A DNA stretch of 34,970 nucleotides from Verrucomicrobiaceae bacterium (lineage in GTDB: Bacteria > Verrucomicrobiota > Verrucomicrobiia > Verrucomicrobiales > Verrucomicrobiaceae), in assembly GCA_947440575.1 (NCBI GenBank), contig CANETF010000025.1, forward strand, positions 1-34,970, in the 5' to 3' direction. Shown piece by piece: positions 7,556 to 15,232 of this stretch. Both the position numbers and the translations under genes were made by a program. The stretch's first letter is position 1. Every line of letters starts with the position of its first letter. Below the pieces are notes generated by a model, which had not been told where the DNA came from, searched no databases, and was given only the letters and a program-made list of their open reading frames with translations.

Positions 7556-9895
7556 ATGATTTCCGGCAAACTCCCCTGCCTCAGGCACTGCCTCTCTTTG
7601 TTCCTATTATTTGCCGTTACGACGGTTCCGTTCTCTGAAATTCGAGGACAAGTGCCTGCTGCACCGACAGCCCCCGCCAAGAAGGTGAAGAAGGTGGAGG
7701 TGAACTTTACGGGTGCCCAGAGTCTTGATGAGGCTCGCGTTCGGGGTCAGATGTCCCTTCGTGAAGGTGAAGATTATGCGGATGAGAAGGTGGAACAAGA
7801 TATTCGCAATCTGTTCGGCACGGGTGCGATCGAAGACGTCAACATCCGCACTGTGGATGTCGCGGGTGGGGTGAATGTGATTGTGAGCATCGTGGGTCGC
7901 GGTGCGATCGGGACCATCTCGTTTGTTGGTAATTCGATGGTCGATGAGAGCAAGCTTCGGAAGGATATCGAAGTGAAGGCGGGTGATCCAGTGAGTGAGT
8001 CTCAGTTGGCAGCGGCGCAGGTGAAGATTCGTGAGGTCTATGAAAAGCGGGGATACAGCGATGTTCTGGTGACTTACAGCACCCGCCCGGACACCCGGAA
8101 CGGATTCACCGCGGTGATCTTTAACGTCGAAGAAGGTGCCCGGGGTCTGATCGGTGACATTCGGTTTGAGGGAAATACTGCGATCAAAAGTGGGAAACTG
8201 AAGGCTGTTCTGAAAAGTAAGGAGAAGTCGTTTTGGAGACTCTGGGGTAAGGCGGGTAAGCTGAACAATGAGGATTTGCAGGCCGACATCAAAGCCGTTG
8301 AGGGAGCCTTCCAAGACAAAGGTTATGTCTATGCCAAAGTGACGGAGGTGCGGCGTGAACCAGTGAGCACCGACAAAGTTGATCTTATTTTTGTGATCGT
8401 TGAGGGGGACTCATATCAGGTCTCTGAAGTGGCATTGGACGGCATCACCGTGTTTTCGCAGGATGAGTTGTCACCTGGGATTGTGACTGAGGCGGGATTC
8501 CCGTATTCGGGTTCTCAAGTGAAGGCGGACGAGAAGATGATCCAGGATTACTATGGGTCTCGCGGTTACGCTGATGCGCGTGTTGAAACCAGCATTTTGT
8601 CCGGTGGTCCTGGTCAGGTGAAGGTTCTTTATCGCGTCACTGAAGGGTCGAAGTCCTTCATTCAGAAAGTGAACATCGCCGGGAACACGGTGACGCAAGA
8701 CCGGGTGATTCGCCGGGAGTTGCCGTTCGCTCCGGGTGAGGAGTTGAACACGGTGAAAATGGAGGCGGGTAAAAATCGTCTGAACAACATGAACTATTTC
8801 AGCCAGGTGGACATGCGATCCATTGATACAGGGGCCGAAGGGTTTAAGGATGTGAATATCGACGTGGTCGAAAAATCCACGGGAACGATCAACTTTGGCG
8901 CAGGTTTCAGTTCGATCGATAGTTTGGTGGGTTTCATGGACCTCACTCAGACCAACTTTGACATCACGGATTGGCCGAGCTTTCGGGGTGCGGGTCAGCG
9001 CTTCAACTTGAATGCGCGATTTGGTCTTCAGCGCCGCGATTTCAGCATGTCGCTGACGGAGCCTTGGTTCCTGGGGCAGAAGTTGTCGTTCACGACAAGC
9101 TTGTTCTATCGCAACTTGTTCTTCTTGTCGGATCGTTTTGACCAGACCGAAGCGGGTCTGTCGCTCGGACTGCGCAAGCCATTGGGTGAGCACGCGTATG
9201 TAGACATGACCTACACGCTGCAGAATGTGACCATCGATGGGATCGATCCGAATGCATCTCAGATCATCAAGGATGAAGAGGGCGAGTATCTGCAGAGTAA
9301 ACTCGACTTTGCCTATGTGCATGACACTCGGGACAATCTGTTCATCACGCGTTCGGGCCATAAGTTAGAGTTCGGATTGATGGCCTCGGGAGGTTTCCTT
9401 GGAGGAGATGTGGACGCGTATGGATTGAACTTCCAGGGTGCGCAGTATTTCAATCTTCCCGGGGATACGATTCTGAGTTTTGAGGGTGCGTGGCGCACGG
9501 TTGACAGTTGGGGTGGTGGTGACAATGGCGTGCCGATTTTTGAGCGCTTGTTCCTTGGGGGTGCCAATAACTTGCGCGGTTTCCAATTCCGCGAGGTGGG
9601 TCCGAAGGACGAAACGGGAGAGCCTATTGGTGGCGGAACTTCAGCCTACCTGACGACGGAGTTCACCTTCCCGATTTTCGAAAAGGTACGTGGGGCCGTG
9701 TTCTATGATGTGGGTTTTGTGAACTTGGATGCGTATGATGCCTCGACCGCAAACTTTAATGCGAACGTGGGTGTTGGTCTGAGGTTGTTTTTGCCGATCG
9801 GTCCGATCCGGGTGGACTTTGGTGTTCCAACGCAATCGGATGAGTTCAACGATTCGGGTGGTCAGTTCCAGTTTAACGTGGGTTACAAATTCTGA
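7556..9895 (+). CDS. bamA: Outer membrane protein assembly factor BamA (Omp85)
   Basis: The 779-residue protein inserts beta-barrel proteins into the outer membrane. A signal peptide covers about residues 1-31 (hydrophobic LSLFLLFAVTTVPF). Five POTRA domains follow between about 42 and 440, each with a beta-alpha-alpha-beta-beta pattern and GY/GF turns such as EKRGYSDV, QDKGYVYA and GSRGYADA. The Omp85 barrel spans about 450-779, with the loop-6 R-G-F motif (NNLRGFQF, about 671) and a terminal aromatic residue (GYKF). Length is close to the 810 residues of E. coli BamA. The start at 7556 is chosen because it places the signal peptide at the N terminus; upstream in-frame ATG codons only add an unrelated 50-residue tail. 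skp and lpxD follow, as in many Gram-negatives. Confidence 0.95.
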   Translation: MISGKLPCLRHCLSLFLLFAVTTVPFSEIRGQVPAAPTAPAKKVKKVEVNFTGAQSLDEARVRGQMSLREGEDYADEKVEQDIRNLFGTGAIEDVNIRTVDVAGGVNVIVSIVGRGAIGTISFVGNSMVDESKLRKDIEVKAGDPVSESQLAAAQVKIREVYEKRGYSDVLVTYSTRPDTRNGFTAVIFNVEEGARGLIGDIRFEGNTAIKSGKLKAVLKSKEKSFWRLWGKAGKLNNEDLQADIKAVEGAFQDKGYVYAKVTEVRREPVSTDKVDLIFVIVEGDSYQVSEVALDGITVFSQDELSPGIVTEAGFPYSGSQVKADEKMIQDYYGSRGYADARVETSILSGGPGQVKVLYRVTEGSKSFIQKVNIAGNTVTQDRVIRRELPFAPGEELNTVKMEAGKNRLNNMNYFSQVDMRSIDTGAEGFKDVNIDVVEKSTGTINFGAGFSSIDSLVGFMDLTQTNFDITDWPSFRGAGQRFNLNARFGLQRRDFSMSLTEPWFLGQKLSFTTSLFYRNLFFLSDRFDQTEAGLSLGLRKPLGEHAYVDMTYTLQNVTIDGIDPNASQIIKDEEGEYLQSKLDFAYVHDTRDNLFITRSGHKLEFGLMASGGFLGGDVDAYGLNFQGAQYFNLPGDTILSFEGAWRTVDSWGGGDNGVPIFERLFLGGANNLRGFQFREVGPKDETGEPIGGGTSAYLTTEFTFPIFEKVRGAVFYDVGFVNLDAYDASTANFNANVGVGLRLFLPIGPIRVDFGVPTQSDEFNDSGGQFQFNVGYKF

Positions 9896-10018
9896 TACAC
9901 TGGGTTTGACCTTGGACGGAGTTACTCCCTGTCGGAACCTAGCTCTAGTCTGATGTACACAGCGTTAGTTTCCGTTTGTGCCCCCGCAAAACGCATGCAT
10001 TCTTAGTCGTCTCTATTT

Positions 10019-10612
10019 ATGAAAATCCTTGTTGCTTCTTTAGTTCTGATCTCGGCCTTTTCCACGCAGGCTGCCGATCTCAAGTTTGGCGTGATTGACA
10101 TGGCCAAGGCCTTTTCCGAGTTCTACAAAACCAAGGAAGCGTCTGAAAAGTTCAAAGTTAACGTTGAGAAGGCGACCCAGGAGGTCAATGAACGCTGGAG
10201 CGTTTACAAGAACATGCTGGGCGATATCCAGAAGCTGCAGAAGCAGGCTCAGGATCCGATTCTGACCGGCGAAGAGCGAGCCAAGCGTGGCGCCGAGCTG
10301 CAGGAAAAGGTGAAAGAAGTTCGGGCGCTTGAGCAAGAGATCGGGGAGTTCCAAAATCGGCGCCAAGGCCAACTCAAGCAGGAAGATGTGCAGATTCGGA
10401 AGGGTTTGTATGAGGAGATCTTGGTGGTGGTGAAAGACAAGGCGAAGGCCGACGGGTATGATTTTGCTTTCGACAAGTCGGGTGTGAGTCTTTCCACGGT
10501 TCCAGTCCTGCTTTACTACAAGGACGCGGTGGATTTCACGGATGAGGTGGTGGTGGAGCTGAACAAGAATGCAGGTTCTGCCGCTGCGCCAGCCGCTGAC
10601 GCTAAGAAGTAA
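10019..10612 (+). CDS. skp: Periplasmic chaperone Skp/OmpH family
   Basis: The 197-residue protein has a cleavable signal (MKILVASLVLISAFSTQAA) and a mature region starting LKFGVIDMAKAF, the usual first strand of Skp/OmpH (PF03938). Residues about 40-130 form a long, charged, coiled-coil-like hairpin: the tentacle that grips unfolded outer-membrane proteins. The domain is closed by YDFAFDKSGVSLSTVPVLLYY. The Ala-rich tail (AGSAAAPAADAKK) is disordered. The gene sits 123 bases after bamA, the classic neighbour, and ends just before a strong terminator. The ATG lacks a Shine-Dalgarno and is preceded by CTCTATTT. Confidence 0.92.
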   Translation: MKILVASLVLISAFSTQAADLKFGVIDMAKAFSEFYKTKEASEKFKVNVEKATQEVNERWSVYKNMLGDIQKLQKQAQDPILTGEERAKRGAELQEKVKEVRALEQEIGEFQNRRQGQLKQEDVQIRKGLYEEILVVVKDKAKADGYDFAFDKSGVSLSTVPVLLYYKDAVDFTDEVVVELNKNAGSAAAPAADAKK

Positions 10613-10639
10613 AGTAGGGAGATGCCCTTGAGAGTTTTT

Positions 10640-10675
10640 AAGCGCGTCGATTTTAAGTCGACGCGCTTCTTTTTT
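10640..10675 (+). terminator. Rho-independent terminator after skp
   Basis: A perfect 11-bp stem (10640-10650 pairing with 10658-10668) with a 7-base loop is followed by C and six T. It lies 27 bases after the skp stop and separates bamA-skp from lpxD. Confidence 0.9.
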
Positions 10676-10722
10676 GGATCGTGACTAGCATAGATTCGAT
10701 GAATGAGGCAACTAGAGAGACG

Positions 10723-11775
10723 ATGACGGTGAGGTCCCTAGCCGAGCTGGTGGGAGGCAAGGTGCTTTGTGGTGAATTGGATGCGTGCGTGAGAGGTCTG
10801 AACTCCATTGCCGAAGCTGAACCGGGTGATGTGACCTTTTTGGGTAATGCGAGGTATGCTGCGTCATTGGAAACAAGTCGGGCAACGGCGGTGTTGGTGC
10901 CTGAGGGATTTCAGGGAACCGGGGGTGGCAAGGCGTGTATTGCCGTGGGGAATCCGACATTGGCGTTTTCGATGGTGATTAGGCAGTTTGGCCCGAAGAA
11001 GCCGCAGGCGCGGTGGGGGGTGAACGATCTTGCTTTGGTTGATCCAACAGCTCGATTTGACGCCGATGAGGTGAGCATTGGAGTGGGAGTGTATGTGGGT
11101 GAGGGGGCGGTTCTGGGAAGGGGGACCATCTTGTGGCCGGGCTGTTTTGTTGGGGCTGGGGCGGTGATTGGTGAGAATTGTGAATTGCATCCGAACGTGG
11201 TGATTCGGGAGCGCTGCATTCTGGGCAATCGGGTGACGATTCATAGCGGATCGGTGATCGGCTCAGATGGTTTCGGGTATGAAATGTTTGAGGGCCGGCA
11301 TGTGAAGATTGAGCAGGTCGGGATTGTGCAGATTGAGGATGATGTGGAGATTGGTTCCTGTACGACGATTGATCGGGCGAGGTTTGGAAGGACCCTGATT
11401 GGAGAGGGGACGAAGATTGATAATCTGGTGCAAATTGGGCACAATTGCGTGTTGGGGAAACACTGCATCATTGTGTCCCAGACGGGAATTTCGGGGAGTA
11501 CGAGGATTGGAAACCATGTGACCATGGGTGGTCAAGTGGGGGTGGCCGGGCACTTGGTGATTGGTGACAAGGTGATGCTTTTGGCGAAATCTGGAGTGAC
11601 GAAGAGCATTCCTGAACCGGGAGCGTACACGGGCTATCCGGCGAAGCCGCTGATGGAGGGCCGGAAGATGCTGACGTATCCTGCGCGTGTGCCAGAGTTG
11701 ATGGAGCGAATCAAGAGGTTGGAGCGGAGGTTGGCGGCGCTTGAGTCCGGCACTGCCGATACGAGTGCGGAGTGA
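10723..11775 (+). CDS. lpxD: UDP-3-O-acylglucosamine N-acyltransferase
   Basis: The enzyme adds the second acyl chain in lipid A synthesis. From ATG 10723 it has 350 residues: an N-terminal uridine-binding domain (1-100, TVRSLAELVGGKV and PGDVTFLGN), a left-handed beta-helix of hexapeptide repeats (about 105-310), and a C-terminal helix (ELMERIKRLERRLAALES). The catalytic His is H240 in IGHNCVLG, the position equivalent to E. coli H239. The frame is open from a GTG at 10681, with another ATG at 10699; 10723 is preferred because the domain starts at once and GAGAGA lies 3 bases upstream of the codon. 10681 lies only 5 bases beyond the skp terminator. fabZ and lpxA, common neighbours, are not here; lysA follows. 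Confidence 0.93.
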   Translation: MTVRSLAELVGGKVLCGELDACVRGLNSIAEAEPGDVTFLGNARYAASLETSRATAVLVPEGFQGTGGGKACIAVGNPTLAFSMVIRQFGPKKPQARWGVNDLALVDPTARFDADEVSIGVGVYVGEGAVLGRGTILWPGCFVGAGAVIGENCELHPNVVIRERCILGNRVTIHSGSVIGSDGFGYEMFEGRHVKIEQVGIVQIEDDVEIGSCTTIDRARFGRTLIGEGTKIDNLVQIGHNCVLGKHCIIVSQTGISGSTRIGNHVTMGGQVGVAGHLVIGDKVMLLAKSGVTKSIPEPGAYTGYPAKPLMEGRKMLTYPARVPELMERIKRLERRLAALESGTADTSAE

Positions 11776-11801
11776 ACCAAGAAAAGGGGTGCAGCGCGCT
11801 C

Positions 11802-11829
11802 TTGCGGGGACGGTGATTTAGGGTATGTA
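11802..11829 (+). promoter_or_regulatory. Candidate promoter for lysA
   Basis: TTGCGG (11802-11807), 16-base spacer, TATGTA (11824-11829). It lies in the 69-base lpxD-lysA gap and ends 15 bases before the lysA ATG. There is no room for a lysine riboswitch. Confidence 0.35.
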
Positions 11830-11844
11830 GTCGGCCCTTCTTTT

Positions 11845-13149
11845 ATGCACCATTTCCGCTACCTCCAAGGCTCTCTGCACGCTGAGAACGTTGATTTGCA
11901 ATCGCTGGCTGAACAGCATGGCACGCCTTTGTATGTTTACTCGAAGGAGACGATCGTCGATCACTACACGCGTTTGGATCAGGGGCTTTCGAGGTTGGAC
12001 CACATGATTTGCTATGCGGTGAAGGCGAACTCGAATTTGGCGGTGTTGAGCACGATTGCGCAGCTTGGGGGTGGATTTGACATTGTGTCGGGCGGTGAGT
12101 TGTTCCGTGTGTTGAGGGCGGGTGGGCAGGCGGCGAAGTGCACGTTTGCCGGGGTGGGCAAGACGCGGGATGAGATTGAGTATGCTTTGAAGGAAGGGAT
12201 TTACTGTTTCAATGCGGAGTCGGAGGCGGAATTGCGCTTCATTGATCAGATCGCGGGGGAGATGGGGCTGAAGGCGCCGGTGGCGGTACGGGTGAATCCG
12301 AATGTGGATGCGAAAACGCATGCGAAGATCACGACGGGGAAGAGTGAGAACAAGTTTGGGATCGATTTTGATCGGATCGAAGAGGTGTATGAGATCATTG
12401 CGAAGGAGTGTCCGAATTTGGAGATTCGGGGTTTGCAGATGCACATTGGGTCGCAGTTGACGTCGGTGGGGCCGTTTGTGGAGGCGGTGGAGAAGGTCAA
12501 GCCGCTGGTGCAGGAAATGAAGGCCAAGTATGGTCTGCAGTTCTTCAGTATCGGGGGAGGGATCGGGATTGTTTACAAGCAGAGTCTGGATTCGGGCAGT
12601 CAGGATTGGTGGAGTCTGGAGGGCAATGAGAGTCATCCGTTGACGATTCAGGCGTATGCGGATGCTGTGGTGCCTTTGTTGGAAGATTTGGGACTGCGGA
12701 TTTTGCTGGAACCGGGACGCTTTATGGTGGGCAATGCGGGGGTGCTGCTGACGAAGGTGGTTTATGAGAAGCGGGGGAAGGCGAAGGTTTTCAAGATTGT
12801 GGATGCGGCGATGAATGATCTGATCCGGCCGACGCTGTATGAGGGATGGCATCAGATTGTGCCGGTTCGGAGCAAGGTTGGAGCAGAGAATGAGCTTTCG
12901 GATGTGGTGGGGCCGATTTGTGAAACCGGGGATTACCTGGCGCAAAACAGGGAGTTGCCGCCTTTGAATGCGGGGGATGTTTTGGCGGTGATGAGCGCTG
13001 GGGCCTACGGATTTACAATGGCGTCGAATTACAACACGAGGACGATGCCGGCGGAGATCTTGGTGGATGGAACCGAGGCTTATGTGGTGCGGGAGCGGCA
13101 GACGCTGGAGGATTTGGTCCGTGGGGAGCACGTGCCGCCGGTGAAGTGA
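11845..13149 (+). CDS. lysA: Diaminopimelate decarboxylase
   Basis: The 434-residue PLP enzyme decarboxylates meso-diaminopimelate to lysine, the last step of lysine synthesis. It has the alanine-racemase-like barrel with the PLP lysine K60 in YAVKANSN, H200 in MHIGSQ, the Gly-rich phosphate-binding SIGGGIGI at 235-242, and EPGR at 289-292. The C-terminal beta domain contributes C359-E360 (PICETGDYLA), which contacts the substrate across the dimer, and SAGAYGF near 390. Length and start match the family. It is transcribed alone from a 69-base gap behind lpxD. No Shine-Dalgarno is visible (TTCTTTT before ATG). Confidence 0.96.
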   Translation: MHHFRYLQGSLHAENVDLQSLAEQHGTPLYVYSKETIVDHYTRLDQGLSRLDHMICYAVKANSNLAVLSTIAQLGGGFDIVSGGELFRVLRAGGQAAKCTFAGVGKTRDEIEYALKEGIYCFNAESEAELRFIDQIAGEMGLKAPVAVRVNPNVDAKTHAKITTGKSENKFGIDFDRIEEVYEIIAKECPNLEIRGLQMHIGSQLTSVGPFVEAVEKVKPLVQEMKAKYGLQFFSIGGGIGIVYKQSLDSGSQDWWSLEGNESHPLTIQAYADAVVPLLEDLGLRILLEPGRFMVGNAGVLLTKVVYEKRGKAKVFKIVDAAMNDLIRPTLYEGWHQIVPVRSKVGAENELSDVVGPICETGDYLAQNRELPPLNAGDVLAVMSAGAYGFTMASNYNTRTMPAEILVDGTEAYVVRERQTLEDLVRGEHVPPVK

Positions 13150-13181
13150 TTTCCGGCGGAATTAGAGCCAATTGGTACCGT

Positions 13182-13574
13182 CTACAAAATGCGATCGGTG
13201 GCGTCTAGTCCTGGGATGGATTGGAAATGGTGATCGTAGGTGAGGATGACGGCGCCGGAGTGGAGGGAGCAGGCGGCGATGTGGATGTCTTGGATGGGAA
13301 GGGTGATGCCCTGGCGGTCGAGAGTCCAAGCGAGGTCGAGCGTTTCCTCCCAGCGTTTGGGTGAGGAATCGAGGTAGAGCATGACCGACCAGGCGCGCTG
13401 GTAGGTTTCCAGCCAGCGGCGGTGGCGGAGCCCGCGACCGACTTCGGCCTGGATGATGCCGCAGGTGGCGATTTCACGTGTTTCGGCGAGGAAGGAGAGG
13501 GCTTGGAGGGGATCGTGTCCGTTGCGGGCCTGCTGGATGTACCAGCAACTGTCCACGAGGATGGGGCGGCTCAT
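13182..13574 (-). CDS. vapC: VapC-type PIN domain toxin
   Basis: The 130-residue PIN-domain protein (PF01850) is probably an Mg-dependent endoribonuclease, the toxin half of a type II toxin-antitoxin pair. Conserved acidic residues are visible in order: D8 (ILVDSCWYI), E44 (IQAEVGRG), D95 (LPIQDIHIAA) and D115 (LTYDHHF). VapC enzymes usually cleave tRNA or rRNA; the target here is unknown. The antitoxin gene ends 11 bases upstream. It converges on lysA, whose stop is 32 bases away, with no terminator between them. Confidence 0.9.
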   Translation of the reverse strand: MSRPILVDSCWYIQQARNGHDPLQALSFLAETREIATCGIIQAEVGRGLRHRRWLETYQRAWSVMLYLDSSPKRWEETLDLAWTLDRQGITLPIQDIHIAACSLHSGAVILTYDHHFQSIPGLDATDRIL

Positions 13575-13585
13575 GGTGAGGAGTG

Positions 13586-13870
13586 TCAGGGATTGGCGGT
13601 GACGTTGTAAGGGGCTGGCGTCTCTGCGACGCGGGCGGGGGGCTCCCAGGAGCCTGTGGTGCGGAAGCGTTCGGGGGCGGAGGCGTCGTCGAACATGGAC
13701 TTGAGTTCGGAGGTGGTGGCGCCGAGGCCGCCTCTCAAGACTTCGATCAACCGGGCCTTACGGTCGATTTCCCGGAGGGCCATGGTGATGGCTTCGGTCT
13801 TGGTGGAGGCTCCGGTGATGGCGACGACCCGGTCTAAGAGGGCGTCATCGAGGTTGATGGTGAGTTTCAT
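13586..13870 (-). CDS. vapB: VapB-type ribbon-helix-helix antitoxin
   Basis: The 94-residue protein begins MKLTINLDDALLDRVVAITG, followed by STKTEAITMALREIDRKAR, the ribbon-helix-helix pattern of VapB antitoxins (PF09957): strand, two helices and the KTEAI turn. The C-terminal 45 residues are low in order and would wrap the toxin. It should neutralise VapC and repress the operon by binding DNA as a dimer of RHH units. The upstream DNA carries four contiguous 11-bp repeats (13913-13956), a fitting operator for an RHH repressor. The first gene of the pair, it has no Shine-Dalgarno; a -10-like box lies 5 bases ahead of the ATG, so translation may be leaderless. Confidence 0.9.
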   Translation of the reverse strand: MKLTINLDDALLDRVVAITGASTKTEAITMALREIDRKARLIEVLRGGLGATTSELKSMFDDASAPERFRTTGSWEPPARVAETPAPYNVTANP

Positions 13871-13875
13871 GGGGG

Positions 13876-13904
13876 AGAATCGTGGGATTGGAGGGAGGTG
13901 TCAA
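13876..13904 (-). promoter_or_regulatory. Candidate vapBC promoter giving a leaderless mRNA
   Basis: On the minus strand a perfect TTGACA (13904-13899) is followed after 17 bases by GATTCT (13881-13876), which matches the consensus at three of six positions. Transcription would begin at or next to the vapB ATG (13870). The four 11-bp repeats begin 8 bases upstream of the -35. Confidence 0.4.
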
Positions 13905-13912
13905 ATAGGAAT

Positions 13913-13956
13913 GTATGAAACAGGTATCAAGAGTGTATGGAGCGTGTATCAAATAC
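13913..13956. repeat. Four contiguous 11-bp direct repeats, putative VapB operator
   Basis: The units are GTATGAAACAG, GTATCAAGAGT, GTATGGAGCGT and GTATCAAATAC, starting at 13913, 13924, 13935 and 13946. All share GTAT at positions 1-4 and A at position 7, and position 5 alternates G/C. The 11-base period is one helical turn, so all copies face the same side. The last unit is also an inverted repeat (GTAT-CAA-ATAC). The array lies between vapB and the divergent pseudopilin-like gene. Confidence 0.75.
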
Positions 13957-14007
13957 ATAATCGAAGATGAGCTTGTTTTTGATCGTGATTGAGGATCAAA
14001 ATCCGAC

Positions 14008-14697
14008 ATGAGTCAGTTGGGAGTCGATCAACAGTCGCATCGAAGCAGAAACGAGCGGAAGAAGTGGGGGCTTGGAGTTTGGATTTTTGTGATTCTGCTT
14101 GGGCTCGCTTTGCTCTTTTTGGTCAGGGCAAGATTTTGTGTCATCACACACAAAGCAGATCAGATGAAGGCTACGTCAAACTGTCGCCAAATCATTATGG
14201 CGATGAAGGCCTATGCGGGGGATCACAATGGCAAGTATCCGAGGGGGAAGACGGCGAATGAGGTGTTTCGGGAATTGGTCCGGGCGGATATTCTCCAGGA
14301 TGAGCGTATTTTTGGATGCCCGTTAAGCGGCTACGTCCCGGACAACGATGTTGGTTTAGCACCTGATTTTAACAAGGCGGTCGGGCCGGGCGAAAATCAC
14401 TGGATGGTGGTGGATGGGTTGGGGGATGATGCGCTCGCGTCCATGCCGGTGGTGTTTGAAAATGCGCTTGAGGCTACTTGGCCTCCAGGTTGGGATGGTT
14501 CGCCTTACGTGGGGATTCGGAAGCGTGGGCAGTCCTGGGAGCGAGGCAAAATTGTCATTGGACTAAACGACAACTCGGTGGTTGTGGAAAAGCTTGGTGG
14601 GGCGGATTTACGTCGGCAGACGGTTCAGCCAGGGCTGGATGGGAAGTCGATCTTTGATCTGGTTCCGAAGGCGGTGGTTTTGGATATCGAGGAGTGA
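14008..14697 (+). CDS. Membrane-anchored pseudopilin-like protein
   Basis: The 229-residue protein has a basic N-terminal tail (residues 1-23, rich in R/K), one membrane helix at about 24-41 (GVWIFVILLGLALLFLV), and an extracytoplasmic part. Just after the helix, SNCRQIIMAMKAYAGDHNGKYP is typical of the conserved segment of Verrucomicrobia/Planctomycetes type II secretion-like pseudopilins. The normal prepilin cleavage site (GFTLxE) is missing, so it is probably a fixed membrane protein rather than an assembled pilin. The C-terminal region includes FGCPLSG, VVDGLGDDAL and a GLNDNSVVV strand pair, consistent with the pseudopilin globular domain. Function unknown. It diverges from vapBC and is closed by a bidirectional terminator. 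Confidence 0.72.
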   Translation: MSQLGVDQQSHRSRNERKKWGLGVWIFVILLGLALLFLVRARFCVITHKADQMKATSNCRQIIMAMKAYAGDHNGKYPRGKTANEVFRELVRADILQDERIFGCPLSGYVPDNDVGLAPDFNKAVGPGENHWMVVDGLGDDALASMPVVFENALEATWPPGWDGSPYVGIRKRGQSWERGKIVIGLNDNSVVVEKLGGADLRRQTVQPGLDGKSIFDLVPKAVVLDIEE

Positions 14698-14705
14698 CGG
14701 GGCAC

Positions 14706-14739
14706 AAAAAAGGCGAAGCCGGTGAGGGCTTCGCCTTTT
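14706..14739. terminator. Bidirectional terminator between pseudopilin-like gene and trxA
   Basis: A perfect 13-bp stem (14708-14720 with 14727-14739) and 6-base loop. An A run on the left and a T run on the right let it act for both convergent genes, whose stops lie 8 and 16 bases away. Confidence 0.88.
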
Positions 14740-14755
14740 GGAGGGAAGGGATGGT

Positions 14756-15085
14756 TTAGGCGAGGGCTTCGACGCGTTTGATGAGGGCGTCTTTGGATTG
14801 CACGCCGACGACGCTGTCGACTTGTTTGCCGTCCTTGAAGAACACCAGCATGGGGATGGAACGGACACCGAATTGGGCGGCGAGGTCGGGGCTTTCGTCG
14901 ACATTGACCTTGCCAATTTTGAGAGCGCTGCCCTGTTCGGTGGCGAGTTGCTCGAGAATGGGGGTGAGCATGCGGCAAGGGCCACACCATTCGGCCCAGA
15001 AGTCGACGATGACAGGGCTGGTGGAGGATTCGATCTCGGACTGGAAGTTGTCGGAGTTGAGAGTGACGAGGGCTTCGCTGGACAT
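14756..15085 (-). CDS. trxA: Thioredoxin
   Basis: The 109-residue cytoplasmic protein is a canonical thioredoxin disulfide reductant. It has W-C34-G-P-C37 in FWAEWCGPCRM, D28 ahead of the active site, the cis-Pro in RSIPMLVFF (about 78), and FKDGKQVDSVVG. Length matches E. coli TrxA. It should be reduced by thioredoxin reductase, which is not in the window. It is a single-gene unit, convergent with the pseudopilin-like gene and divergent from mazG across 147 bases. That gap holds a short GCCG-GAAAA-CGGC inverted repeat near 15135 but no clear promoter. Confidence 0.96.
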   Translation of the reverse strand: MSSEALVTLNSDNFQSEIESSTSPVIVDFWAEWCGPCRMLTPILEQLATEQGSALKIGKVNVDESPDLAAQFGVRSIPMLVFFKDGKQVDSVVGVQSKDALIKRVEALA

Positions 15086-15232
15086 GGTGGTGTGGGATGG
15101 GGGACTTGATTCGGTAATGATGATACGAGTCGTGCCGGAAAACGGCTACTTTGAGACTGGCAAGGTGACGGGAATGGTCAACGAAAGAATTTTTTCTGGT
15201 CGCACTTGGGAGGTGAATTGGCATGGTGAAGG

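Noticed and set aside
11818..13131. 437-codon minus-strand open frame opposite lysA
   Set aside because: Arg/His/Leu-rich without motifs, while lysA on the other strand is unmistakable.
13913..13956. Repeat array as a CRISPR or iteron origin
   Set aside because: Units of 11 bp are contiguous with no spacers, and no cas or rep gene is near; a toxin-antitoxin operator fits better.
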